64,000 bases of DNA from Chamaecrista fasciculata (Eukaryota > Streptophyta > Magnoliopsida > Fabales > Fabaceae): positions 78,073-142,072 of the forward strand of contig QANZ01022571.1 of assembly GCA_003254925.1 (NCBI GenBank). The letters are read 5' to 3'. Of the stretch, positions 24,161 through 37,500 are shown one piece after another. The notes below the pieces were generated by a model. The model saw nothing but the letters and a program-made list of their open reading frames with translations, had not been told where the DNA came from and did not search any database. Position 1 is the stretch's first letter, and the number at the start of each line of letters is the position of its first letter. The translations under genes and the position numbers were made by a program.

Positions 24161-25892
24161 TTTGAATTAATAAATTAGTATTTAAATAATCAAAATATTT
24201 TTATTATCAATAATTTAATCTTTAAATTTAAATTAATTTTATATTTTTATCTTTAAATTTGTATTAAGTTTATATTTTTGGATCCTTAAATTTATAAATC
24301 CTAATTCTTTACATCCACAAGTTCGATTAAACTCCTCAGAAACTTACCATGAGTTTATTAGTTTATCCCAAATTTTAAATTTATCAGTTTGGCATAAGTT
24401 GACTTATCTGTATTTAATAATAATTTTCACTAATCTTACTTTCATGCAGGTAAGTCGCATTTCCTATTTACCAAACTCGGTTATTTTCAATCTTTAGATT
24501 TTTTTTTTTAAAGTATGTTATGAGTTTCCTCCACCTATCATATATTTATAGACTTTCTATCATATATTTTCTTCTTCTGATTTAAGTTTCATTGCGAACT
24601 CTTCCGCAATAACTTTTTCTTATTTATTACTCTAACCTTTTTTTATTGACCAATATTACTCAATAACCTTAAAACAAGATAAATGATAAAATAAAATAAA
24701 GTGAAAGACAATTTATAGAAAATTAGAATAAAAGGAGGTTCCTTAATCCTTACATTGAAAAATAGCAAACCGAAAAATTTATCCATAGTAAATTGAATGA
24801 AAACAAAAACATAAAAATATTTCCAATGTTTTCACAAAATAACTTGTGATATTTTCAATTTCACAAAAATAAATAAATCCTTTAAACATATCATTATCAC
24901 CATTAAATAACCGAACTATAAACACAAAATGTGTGGTCATTCAAATGATTTAAAAATAAAGATGAATATGATATTGACTTTTAATAACAAACATACTTTT
25001 TAAATGTTAAAAATTACAAAATAAAAATGGATTTTAAGAAATAGATAAAAAAAAAATTACATCAATATCTCCTAACTTTTTCTATTTCAAAAAAAAAAAA
25101 AATGGAACATATCATTGGGGATAGAAGCAAAACATGGATGCAGGGCTGATCCAACAAAATACAATGAATCACCTCATTAGAGTGAAAATTCCCAAGCTTA
25201 GGCTTCAGTTTACAATGCTCAATTATTTTAACCTTAATCCGTTGCATTTATCTAACTTTTATACAAATATGAGGCAGACAAGAATCAAAGTAGAAAGAAA
25301 AAATCTCGATGAGCATAGTAAAGTGGTTGAGCCTTGTCTATCTTTAATCAAGTGTCAAGGAGTTCGATCCATGACTTTAAATATGGAACAATTTTAAATC
25401 CTCAAGCCAGTTGTCTCACTCATTGAAGTATCTGCAAACCATTAAGGAAATTAATCATAATTGTCAACGGTGACAATGGTCGTGTACCAAAAACTAAAGC
25501 AGAAAGGAAAAAGGTGAAAAAAAAGGGCAACCATATTGACCTATAAGGAAGAAGCAGCAGAACTATGGTAACTGAAGCCTATCCCACCACGTTTTCTGTC
25601 AATTTGTCCACAACGTTTAGCCCATTATGGGAAGCAATTACAACTGTGCATCTGTGTCATACAATGAAATTACAGCACTGCAGTTACTTTTCAATTTCAT
25701 TTAAAATGAAAATGCTCACGAGTTGCAACACTGTATAGTGTCAGGAAGAAGAGACTTGGTGGTTTTGCTCTAACTCGACTATATGACTTCCGAGACAAGG
25801 AAAAAGAAAACAGAAAAAGTGTCACTCATTTATTGATTCTGATTAATTTGAACCAGAGATTCCAGAAGAACTATAAGTAAGGAAATGCATAA
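24161..25892. other. AT-rich spacer, no gene seen
   Basis: This is intergenic sequence downstream of RPI4. I see no coding family. A stretch at about 25305-25380 has a weak resemblance to tRNA-derived SINE promoter boxes (ending GAGTTCGATCC) but is not convincing. The part next to 25893 probably includes the RPI4 3' UTR. Confidence 0.4.
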
Positions 25893-28800
25893 TCAAACAT
25901 GTAAGAGCATAGGAGGTAAGATAAAAACTAACGGAATTTTGGAAATGATGCCGTGCTCCACAACACCCTTAACCTTGTTGAGGCTTTCAGCCACTTCAGC
26001 TGCAAACAAAAATTAAGTCAGATGAAAACCACAGGACAGCAGAGAAAACTGAGCTTGGAGTTGAAATAGGCATCATGAAGAATTTACCAAGGCTACCAAT
26101 TGGAGATGTAAAGATAACATCAAGCACGTTATGTCCTTCTTTAGTGACTAGTGGGAAGTTACCTCCGAGTGGACCTGCTAGCCCAATAGATGGTCGTCTC
26201 CAGACCTTTGTTTACAAAGATTAAACCATGAATAATCAGAACATGCAAGTGTTGCTTCCAGGTAGAACTGAAAAGACAAATCATAATAAAAAGAAAATGG
26301 ATGTGCATCAAAGAAAGTGTTTTTTCATGGACTTCATTAATAAATTCTACAAGAAGGATGTTTCATGGTTTTTCACATCATATCATATAACTTCCCTTTA
26401 CTATTTGTTCCTCAACAAATCTGAGAAATAAATAATATAAACAGGGTAATCTAATGTAATATATTGAGTCCTTGAAAACAAATTATGGTAATTTCTCAGT
26501 CTACAGCCACTTCAAGGGTCAGGAAGGCAGGCTAACAACCTAAAATTTCCTGTTATATATATAAGGCAAAACTTAATAATAATGTGCATGTCTTGGAAAC
26601 CTCAGCATCACCGAGAAACATATCATCAATCTCTTCAGCAATTTCCAACCAGTTGACCTAGGAAGAAAAAGATTGAGTATTAGAAACATATACACAAGAA
26701 GAAACTAAAAACCTCACAATTCCCATCCACTTACTGACTGAACTAATACAGGAATAGAACCTTCCAGACCACCTTTGTATTGGTTTTCTTCAATGATATA
26801 TACAAGTTTATTGGCAGCATTTAGTATGGACTGAAAACAAAAAGATAAAGAGAAAAAATTTCAATCACCAAAGATGAAAATTAATCTTCACGAACACAGA
26901 TAGAAGAGAAATGTACAGCAACTAACCTTCTTTTGGACTATGGATTCCTCACCTTGCAACTTTCGGCGCCCAATGATAGCAATAAGTGATCCTTCTTCTA
27001 TCACATCAGCATCATCAAATGCAAAATCAATCTACAACAGGGAAGGTGCAAATGAATCTACACCAAGTTTTCAGTAACATACAGCACAAAATTAGTCATG
27101 CACATTACCATGTGAATCAATTAACAATATATTAATTCAGCACTAATCTTTTTTTTTTAGCATCCATTCTATTGAAAGAATTTTCAAGTCATGCATATAA
27201 ATTAGGACTACTATTTTGGCAAAAACTTGACTTAGAAAATGCTTACAAGTAATTATGTCCTCCAAAAACTTCACAGCAAACATCCAAGAGCCTTGTTAAA
27301 ATAAGATATACCAGAAAAATATAAAAGGAAAATGTATAAGAAGACAACCTTTGTGCACACTTCAGAACTCTCTTGGTAGCTATCCAACGGAATTCCTGCT
27401 TTTGCAGCCTCACTTGCACTTGTAATGGACCTGCATACAGAACAACATCTATTTCACATTATTTGTGAAAGTCACATGTTAAATTTCAAACTGGGAGGAG
27501 GATAGAACAGAACAGGGCAGTGATTTAAACTTTTATACACTCATCATCTTTATGCACATAAGATTCAACAGCAACAAGGGGCAACAAAAAAAAAATAAGA
27601 ATAATACAAAAGCAAAAGCAAGAAATGAAAAGGATGCTCATTTAGCTCGATCAACATATGCAAAAAACATATGATGGGGAAAGAAACAAACATAGAAGTA
27701 TAGAAGATCTGCCAAGAGAAAGAACAGGAACAGCCCTTCCTCAAAGGAATAGAGGGTAATTCTTACTACAACCAATCTAGTAAGCTTTTTCCATTTGTTG
27801 CAGTTGATTGTCAGAAATTTAATATTTTGAATAGACCATTCCTTTATGAGTATAATCTGCTGGTAGAAATTCTGGAATTCTTTAATTGAGATATTACAGG
27901 ACAAAGTTGTTGGGATTTTTTTATACTAATTAAATAAATTGTCTGTTTATTTTTTTGTTGTTCATTTGTTTAAAGTGTGTAACTCATGGAAACAGAAAAG
28001 AGTACAATTTACGAGAGAGAAACACATGTTATGAGGAGAAAGCCAGATAACTTGAGTGAAAAGAAGGAATGGAGAAACCCAATATTAAAATTGGCATATA
28101 AAAACACCAGTGATGATTTATCAAGAGCAGAAAAACTCACATAGGAATCCCAACTACATCCTTTAAAGTTCCAGTACGAAGTTGCTGACCCAAATGTCGG
28201 ATGGCCATGCCAGAAGCCTGACCAGACCCCAATCCAACGACCATGCCACTTTTTATGTACGTATTCACCTAGAAATGAACAGTATACTGTATATCTAGGA
28301 ATATTTATGCATAATTAATTGATAAAAAGGAGCAATTTTGCGGAACAACAGGAAGCACCGAAGGAGTTAATTACATTTCAATAGTTTGTTAATTTTAATA
28401 TAAGCAGAGCAATTCCAATATGATAATTGTTACGATTCACAGTACAAGACTGTCCAAAATCCCATCACTATGTCAACACTCAACACTCATCTCACTTTGA
28501 ATGATAACAAATTTGGTTTCAACTTTCATGTATTTTACAATCCTAGTTAAGTAGTCAATGAATGTTAATCATAAGAGCATATTAAATGGAAGATGCTGGC
28601 ATCTTATATTTCGAATCAGAGTGAGGCAGTGCTGTTAGTGATGAAAAGGTCCAAAAAGAATGGCGTTTCCATTCTTAAACAAAAGGCAGTATAGGGACCC
28701 TTGTCAATATAAGACACACAATAAGGCTCTTGGCACATAAGTAACTTTCTTTTACTACAAAACAAAAGACCAACAGAATAACGATGAAGGAGGAAATCAG

Positions 28801-29685
28801 AGCATTTGATCAGCCTTCTTAATTCTCATCAATTAGCAAGATCAAAATGCACCTAATCTCATCTAATTTATGACCATGGATGTGAGATTGATACCAAGTA
28901 TTTGTTCACATGCTGCCTTCTGCTTACAGGTCAACTCAAACTATGGAAATTTGCAGTTATCACTGACTTTTACTCAAAAGATAAAAAGATCTTGAAATCA
29001 TTACCTGCAAACTGGAATTGAGAACGAGGGAACCCACCCTCTTCTTTTTCATTTGGATTTGTGGTGGGAAACAAGAAGCTATTATGTGTTTACCCTTTCT
29101 TTTTTTATTTTCACTCCACTTTCTCAACTTCTAATAATTCCCAAGTGAGCTCTTGTTTTCATGTCTCGACGCATCACAATGTTAAAATCCAATGCAAAAA
29201 GGTACCCATCAAAAGCTCCATTCCCAGATGTTTCATTTGCAGTTATGCACAGGGACACAAATACTTTTTCTTAAACACAACTCACCCACTTGGCCTTTTA
29301 GACATATTAATATATAATACTACTCCATTTCAATTGAGTTAATCAGCAAATAAGGGTTTGATGGTATCAAGGATAAGGAAAACACATGGCACAAAATGCA
29401 AGTGAGCCAATGTTAGTTGTTTTAACATACTACCAAAAAACCAGCATTGTTGAACTGATATGTTTTAAAAAATAACCAAAAGCCAACAGGAATATTGATA
29501 TGTAAAGAGCGGGATAAGATTGAGAGAAAGAACATTTGTAGAGAGAGTCTCGGAGGAAATCGAAATCATACAGTATACTGGGCAGCTTGAAGGAGAGAGG
29601 AACTATCATCGAGACAGGAGCGAGTGATCATCCTCAGAGCATTGGACCTTATTGTTTTATGGTCTCTGCAACCCTTGAGAGCCAT
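25893..29685 (-). CDS. RPI4: Divergent ribose-5-phosphate isomerase-like protein (RPI4 type)
   Basis: Eight exons: 29572-29685, 28141-28268, 27349-27430, 26927-27031, 26735-26830, 26601-26657, 26088-26205 and 25893-25999. They join to 268 residues of the RpiA/NagB fold. The RpiA family interconverts ribose-5-phosphate and ribulose-5-phosphate. The N-terminal loop reads [10 protein letters not shown], where classical enzymes have GTGSTA. The acid motif reads FDDAD (D114 and D117 kept). The catalytic lysine of the KGRGGA motif is replaced by isoleucine (about I128), while the following glutamate (about E137) is kept. The C-terminal part ([32 protein letters not shown]) is as in the plant RPI4 group (Arabidopsis At5g44520 from memory). 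The N-terminus is short for a chloroplast transit peptide, and the last residues after [12 protein letters not shown] look unrelated to the family. Fold is confident; activity is doubtful. Confidence 0.85.
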
Positions 29686-30441
29686 GGGCGAATGGATAAG
29701 GGAAGAGAAAAACACTGAAGATGACGATACTGAAACCATCGCTCTTCAATTCACATCCCACCTCCATCGCTCTTCAAGTATATATTTCATCTGGAGTGTC
29801 CACAATTCGCCACGTCATCATAAGGAGATAAATGAAGCTGTGCGTTTTCATCTAATCATCCTTTTCCGTGTTGAATGAGAGTTTTCCTCAACGATTTTTT
29901 CAATTAGGGTCTTGAGCCTGAAAGATGAAATACAATTTCTTTTAGCTTTACAGGGAAACCCAAAGAAACAAGAAAACTTGGAAAGATTGAAATCCAATTT
30001 ACAATTTTTTCAAACTTAAACTCTGATTAGGAAAATAAATTAGAAATGGATTAATTTCAGTTACAAAGGAAGAATGGAACCAAAGGGGGAAAACATTCTC
30101 CATGTATTTCTTAAACGAAGCAGGCTATAGTTTCCGGTTACTAGTCATCGTACCTTATAGTTCACCGGGCACTGGCAGAGGACGACCAATGTGCGACGGC
30201 GAGAAGGAAGAACAGAACGACGGCGTCACGGCGAGAGGGAAGAATGGAATCGACGGCGTCAGAGCTAAAATGAATCATAGAAGACCAATGGAACAATAAT
30301 GGAGTCATTACTAGAATGGTGAACCGAGTTTGATTTCAACGACACGCCGTATTTGCAGCTTCACTCAGGCAAAGGATGATTAGATCAAAACGCACAACTT
30401 CATTTATCTCCACTCCAGAGTCCAGATGATTGCAAAAAGAA
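29686..30441. other. Upstream region of RPI4, no gene seen
   Basis: This spacer holds the probable RPI4 promoter and leader. A short GC-richer patch at 30165-30270 repeats CGACGGCG several times but contains no recognisable protein. Confidence 0.35.
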
Positions 30442-30814
30442 AGGAGAAAAACTATTTTTAGTCCTTCAAAGATAGGTCCATTCACTTTTAGTCCCTAAAA
30501 GAACGAAATACTTCTTTTCATCTTCAAAAGATTACCAACATTTGTTTTTTTACCCTTTTATCCGTTTGGCTCAATTTTCCTTAACGAACAAAGGGTTAAA
30601 AATTAAATGTTAATAAATCTTGTTGTTAAAAAAATGTTAATAAATCTTCTAATGATTGAAAATTATATTTTGTTCTTTTAAAGGATTAAAAAATTCTTTT
30701 AAAAAGTACACAAAAAAATTAATATTTTTTTCTTTCTTCTCTTTTCTCTCTCCTTATATCACGCTTCAATTCTTTTCTTCTTACTTTTTTTTCATATTGT
30801 TTTTTTATGAGTAA

Positions 30815-30989
30815 AATAACTTTCCGGTCCCTGATTTATGCACTCGCTGACAGATAGGTCCCTGAATTTTACCCATTGTACTAGCCGGTCCCCGAATTTT
30901 GCAAACGCTGCACTAATTGGTCCCTCCGTCATATTGGCGTTACAAAAATGCTGACGTGGCCATAACGGACGCTGATGTGTCCCGTTATG
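30815..30989. mobile_element. MITE arm cut by the assembly gap
   Basis: The segment repeats the pattern (C/T)GGTCCC(T/C)GA.TT at short intervals (CCGGTCCCTGATTTATGC, AGGTCCCTGAATTTTACC, CGGTCCCCGAATTTTGC, TTGGTCCCTCCG) and then runs into the N block. This is typical of one arm of a plant fold-back MITE; the matching arm would be in the gap. Confidence 0.5.
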
Positions 30990-31216
30990 NNNNNNNNNNN
31001 NNNNNNNNNNNNNNNNNNNNNNNNNNNNNNNNNNNNNNNNNNNNNNNNNNNNNNNNNNNNNNNNNNNNNNNNNNNNNNNNNNNNNNNNNNNNNNNNNNNN
31101 NNNNNNNNNNNNNNNNNNNNNNNNNNNNNNNNNNNNNNNNNNNNNNNNNNNNNNNNNNNNNNNNNNNNNNNNNNNNNNNNNNNNNNNNNNNNNNNNNNNN
31201 NNNNNNNNNNNNNNNN
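30990..31216. other. Assembly gap (227 N)
   Basis: The undetermined bases follow directly on a MITE arm, so a hairpin-forming inverted repeat may have blocked assembly. No gene is interrupted. Confidence 0.95.
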
Positions 31217-31436
31217 AAAAATTATTATTAAAATAAAATAAAAATAATAATATATTATAAAAAAATTAAATTTTTATTAAAAATATAAAAAAATTTATTT
31301 TAAAACTTAATAATTATTAAATTTAAATTAATCGTTGCATACTCGTTAGGACATATAAAGCACACTAGTATATATATATATATAAACAACGACTAAAACC
31401 CAACATTCAGGCGCTCAAACCTCTAGTGATTTTCTC

Positions 31437-31860
31437 ATACATAAATCTTAATAAATCTTAATGTATTTGTTTGATATTACAAGCACAAGTTAATATTAAT
31501 TACATGCTCTGCCACCACTTACTACACTTCTATTTTCTTTCTATAAATATATGTTTGAAAACCCTAATAAAGGTATGACATTTATCTCTCTAGAATATCT
31601 ACTCTAATCTCCTACAACTTCTAACTTAAGCTTCATAGTGGATTCAAAGTTTACTCCCATAAATCTTTATGTATTTATCTGATTAAATGCACAAGTTACT
31701 ATTAATCACATGCTCTCCCACCATTTACTACGCTCTACTTTTCTCTCTATAAATACATGATTCAAAACTTTAATAAAGATATGATATTTTTCTCTCTAAA
31801 ATATCTACTCTCATCTCCTACAACTTCTAACCTAACTTTCAGAGTGGTTTATAGAGGTCT
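31437..31860 (+). repeat. Imperfect tandem duplication of a promoter-like, LTR-like segment
   Basis: Two diverged units, about 31437-31650 and 31660-31855, share in order ATAAATCTTAATGTATTTGT, CACAAGTTA.TATTAAT, ACATGCTCT.CCACCA, CTATAAATA(T/C)ATG, TATCTCTCTAGAATATCTAC and CTCCTACAACTTCTAAC. Each unit has a TATA-like box. The arrangement resembles the promoter half of an LTR duplicated in tandem. No gag or pol coding sequence is visible nearby. Confidence 0.55.
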
Positions 31861-32243
31861 TCACTATACATCGTGCAGTTTTTCCCTCAAGCTCTCAAGC
31901 CCTCACACGACTCTCTCTAACAAAACCCAAAAGTAAGCTCCCTTAAACCAACTTGAGTGTTTTCACTTGAAATAATTATTTGTTGGTTAATGAAAGAAAA
32001 GAATCTCCCTTTTAATCTTTAAAAAATTATCAATATTTACTCGTTAGTGACAAAGGACTAAAAAGTAAATGGTGATTTTTCCAGAATTAAAAAGGATATC
32101 TCGTTCAGGGACAAAAAGTGAATGGACTCATCTTTCAGGGACTAACAAGTGATTTTCATGGAAAGTCAATTGTCAAATAATGTGCGTGTATATGCTGTAC
32201 AGGTGTCCACACTCCATTCAAACTTTCGGGCCAAAATGAAATC

Positions 32244-32340
32244 TGGGCCCGTGGGTCACGATCCACGAAGCTTAACCCAAGTCTTGGTAAGTTAGGGTTT
32301 TCCTACAAAAAAAGAAAAAGAAATTAGGGTTTATATATAA
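32244..32340 (+). promoter_or_regulatory. eL38 promoter: site II-like element, two telo-boxes and TATA
   Basis: TGGGCC (32244-32249) is the site II core found in plant ribosomal protein promoters. AGGGTTT telo-boxes follow at 32294-32300 and 32326-32332, and a TATATATAA stretch at 32332-32340. The eL38 ATG is about 65 bp further on. This combination is the known co-regulation signature of plant cytosolic ribosomal protein genes. Confidence 0.7.
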
Positions 32341-32406
32341 TCTCGTGTGCGCCGCTCAGAGCTTCCTCTTGCACTCGAAGCAGACGTCTTGCCCAAGCTC
32401 TTCACC

Positions 32407-33679
<1,273 letters not shown>

Positions 33680-34537
33680 AAGAATTGATTGTGGAAGCAA
33701 GAGCGAGCATTTTACATCCTTTTCTTTTTCTTTTTTGTCTGTTTCTCTGTAGTTTGAACTTGAGATTTTGTGGTTTACTCAGTTTTAGAATGAAAGATCA
33801 ACCGTGTGGTCCTTTTAATTGATTATGTTATGAAAGATTGATATTAAGCTATAATTTTGGAACCGGATTTTAAGTGGATATTTTTATTTTGATAAAACTT
33901 CCATTAGACGTTATTGAGGAGGGCCTCCCTAATCAAAAAATGAAAAGTTAATTGCCTCTTACAAAGTTCATAAGAACTGCTTGAACTTGAAGTCAACAGT
34001 TGTTTGCTTTTGATTCTTTCCCTCTATTTCGAGGTAATTTTCTTAATCATTCGGTGTTCGTTTGTCACTTATTTTTTAGTTTTTGTTTTACATTCGGAGA
34101 GCCTAAACCAGTGTTGGTTCCATGGTGGTTGTTGTATACATTCATGATGTGCTGTCTCGGGCTTGTTCCTCAAGAAAGCCGCACTATAAAATTTATGCAG
34201 AAACCAATTGTAGTTCGCACTGGAAATTTACAATTAAAAAAGTCTTTCAATTCTTGGAAACACCATGATTACTGTCTTTTCTCTTTTTCTGGTACTAATT
34301 ATCAGTTGCTAGGCAGTGGACAAGGTGATGAGTGACGTACAAGATAGTATGCCAGCATCCTTAGTGTGAGAACTGAGAAGCATTTACTTATAAATGAACT
34401 TCTAAGTATCAAATATTGATATAAAGATGGCCAAAAGTGTTTATGTATAATTTGAAGTTTTGAAAATAGAAGCATATTCTTGTAATTGTGGTATGACATA
34501 TGAAGGCAATTTTTCTTTTTTATGCAGCATTCCTCCT
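33680..34537. other. Convergent 3' region between eL38 and remorin
   Basis: This spacer should hold the 3' UTRs of the two convergent genes. No coding family or clear repeat is visible. Confidence 0.45.
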
Positions 34538-37500
34538 TCATATCATTAAGGTACTTCTAAACCAACCACAACAAATATAATTGGAACATGGTATTTGTCT
34601 GGAGTGACGTATGTATTCTGCTTTGGCTGCAGTCCTTTCAGCGTGTTGATTCCTATGAGCTTCGGCTGCTTGACGCTTTTCCTCTGAGATTTGCCTTGCC
34701 ATAGTTATCTTTTTCACCATCTTTGCTTGAGCCTGGGCTCTCATTTCCTCTGCTTTCACCTAAATTGTCAAAAATTTTAATCGATACTTTCCACGGAAAT
34801 TTTGTTTATACTATGTTATTTCCCTATCCTCATTCATAATTCAAAATGCTTTCCATACTTCCAAAGATTGATTGACACAAGAAGTGGCCCTGCACCAGCT
34901 AACACTTGTATGTTTTTCATTTTTCAAAATATGCAGTTCCTTTGTTACCAATTTGATCATAGACAGCAAGAACAAATGACTACCTCAATTCGCCTCATTT
35001 CTGCTTCCAGTTTTGCCTTCTGCTTACTTTCCCATGCCTGGATCTTGATTTCCTCACGCTTATATCTAAAACATTATCAACATGATCTTAGTATGATATC
35101 ATCATATTTAAGAAATCAAGGTTTTCACAGTTTCAAGAGAATTATGAAGAAACCTTGCAGTATGCTTGGACTTCTCAGCTTCCTCCCCCAAAGCCGCATG
35201 TTTTCCAAACTCAATTCTCTCGTGTTCTTCTACCTCGACACTCTCACCGGGAGATCTTTTGTTTTCCTCTTCATCTTTGCTTGCCCATGCAGCAATATTC
35301 ATCTTACCAAGCTGCACCCCAAGAGCTGCAATTTCTCTCCTTGTCTTGAGCTTCATTTCTTCTTCTGTCAGTTGTTTTTGGCTTTCAACTGGAAACTGCA
35401 GATCCTCATCAGTCGCGCTGTCCAGAGGCGTCGGAGCAGGCACGCCTATCCTAGGAGATGAAGGCATTGAGGATGTTGAACTACGTAGTGGACTTGTTGA
35501 ACTAACAGGAGTAGCAGTACGTGAAGGCTCTTGACTTGTCATAGGGGTCATTTCAGTTCCCATGTCTCTCATGGTAACTGATCTTATCCCACTAATATCT
35601 GCATCATCATAAGAACAAGCAAAAATTCTTATCTATAGACTAGAGTTTGAATACAACATAATGGAACTTTTTAAGCTAAAATGCAGAAAACTCCCTTGAA
35701 CTTTGTTTTCTGTGCAAAAAAACCCCTATGAATTTTGAAAAGTGACTACGAAAGATCCTTGAACTTTCAATTTTGTGTAAACAACCCCTTTTGTTAAGGT
35801 TCTCGTTGAAAAGAATTATTCTTTTTTTATTTTTTTCGCTACTATTAATTACAGTAATAGTTCATTTTTAGTTTGGATCAATGTAAAATGCAACAAGAAT
35901 CATAAAATTACAAAATACATGATTTTTTTAAATAAAAAATCTTAACAACAAGGTTATTTGTGAAAAATCAAAAGTTCAGGAGATTTTTTGCATAGTAACA
36001 ACAAGGGGGTATTCTGCATTATAGTCAACTTTTTATTGTTCACCCTCCTTCAGCTGCTTATTGCAGAAGTATGGTCCAAATATATGAGGACAAAGATAAT
36101 CTGCTCAAATTGTGAATCTCAGCAATGCAATCAAGCAAAGGTTATCTTAAGTGTTCTCATTTTTATCTTCAAATCTACGTAAAATTTAGTACTGCTTGCC
36201 ATTTGATACGTGTGTGAGCATTCGAGCATGATTTTTTTTTTTTTAAGTTTTTTGCATTTGTTAAATGGAGATATATTCTGAGTAGGTTTCAGCTTACTTG
36301 GAAAATTAAATTTGCTATGCACCAAACTACAACATCAAGAAGAACAAATCTATCATATTGAGTTTTTCTAACATACAAACCTGTCTGACCATCTGTACTT
36401 GTGGAGCAGGACAGGTTCAATTCATTTACTTCCTTTAAATCCTTGCTCTGGGGAAAAGAATCCAGAGCTGGATTCCTTTGATGAGCTTCACTCGAAATTG
36501 GACACGTCTCGGATGGAACAAAAGAGAATTTCTCAGACCCAAAATCTGATGCTGAATGACAGATTCTGGCTTGCTTTGTTTCTGTTGCTTTTCCATTTGC
36601 TCTTACCATACTAGTTGCTGCCAAGTGATTTGTTTGTCTTTGTAAGGCATTCTTTTTGGAGTAACTTGCTGCTATATGTTGCCTATTCATTATCCATTTC
36701 TCAGCATCGTTCCACTTAGATGGAATAGGCCTCAATAAATATCTTATAGAAGGATTGCTCACTGTCACTGGTCTCCCTCCTTTGTGAAACTCAAAGCTTG
36801 AAGAGCTAGCATTACTGTCATAATCAAGACTTTCATCTTCTGTTGTTTTCACTGGGTGTATTGCTCTAGAATTAATGCTTTCAGCTTTGAGAGAGTGCTG
36901 ACCATTTTTCCTAGCATTTGTCCCCTTAGATTCACATGATGTTGGATCACTTTGTGTTTGGTCTAAATGCAGAACCTCCAAGCTGGGAGATGTAACTAGA
37001 TGAAATATGTCTTGATTAGTACAGAAATACAAAATGCAATTTTATTTTTTAAGGCAAAATCACCTTTTTAATCCCTAAACTTTATATCAATTTTTAATTT
37101 CGTCTATAAGATTTCACATTTTAGTCGATTTTATCATCCTCCTCAATGTTATCCAATAAAACTTTGGGGATGAATTGACAATTGACGTAAACTTTCGGGA
37201 CTAAAAAGGTATTTTTGTCTTTTTTTTAATGAACATGAATTTAACTTTTTTTAAGCCCCTACAATCACATCATAATTGAAGTAGGTATATGAGTGGTTTT
37301 TTGACACACAATACAAGTACAAAGTACAAACATAATGATGAGTAAATAAAATGCAATTGGGAATTGCAGACCTTGTGGATCAAGGTTATGATGAGTATCT
37401 GAGGCAAGTAAGCTGTTGTTGAGAAATTCAGCATCTTGAGTTCTTGAAGGAGAAGTAGTAGTGGATGAGTTAGTATTGGACCCAATCCCATTGTAAAATT

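Larger units (their letters stand above)
30442..32159. repeat. Inverted arms flanking a composite insertion
   Basis: The left arm at about 30442-30610 (TTTTTAGTCCTTCAAAGATA, then CATTCACTTTTAGTCCC) is the reverse complement of the right arm at about 32005-32159 (GGGACAAAAAGTGAATGGAC, TTTCAGGGACTAACAAGTG). They probably are the ends of a fold-back MITE. About 1.4 kb between them includes another repeat arm, an assembly gap and LTR-like sequence, so other elements have inserted into it. Confidence 0.55.

Noticed and set aside
25305-25380. Possible tRNA-derived SINE or tRNA gene
   Set aside because: Only a weak box-B-like GAGTTCGATCC is present, with no cloverleaf and no defined ends.
30917-31241. 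Frames running through the N block
   Set aside because: They consist almost wholly of undetermined residues across the assembly gap.
35155-35534. Plus-strand frames opposite remorin exon 4
   Set aside because: They are antisense shadows of a real remorin exon that splices in frame.
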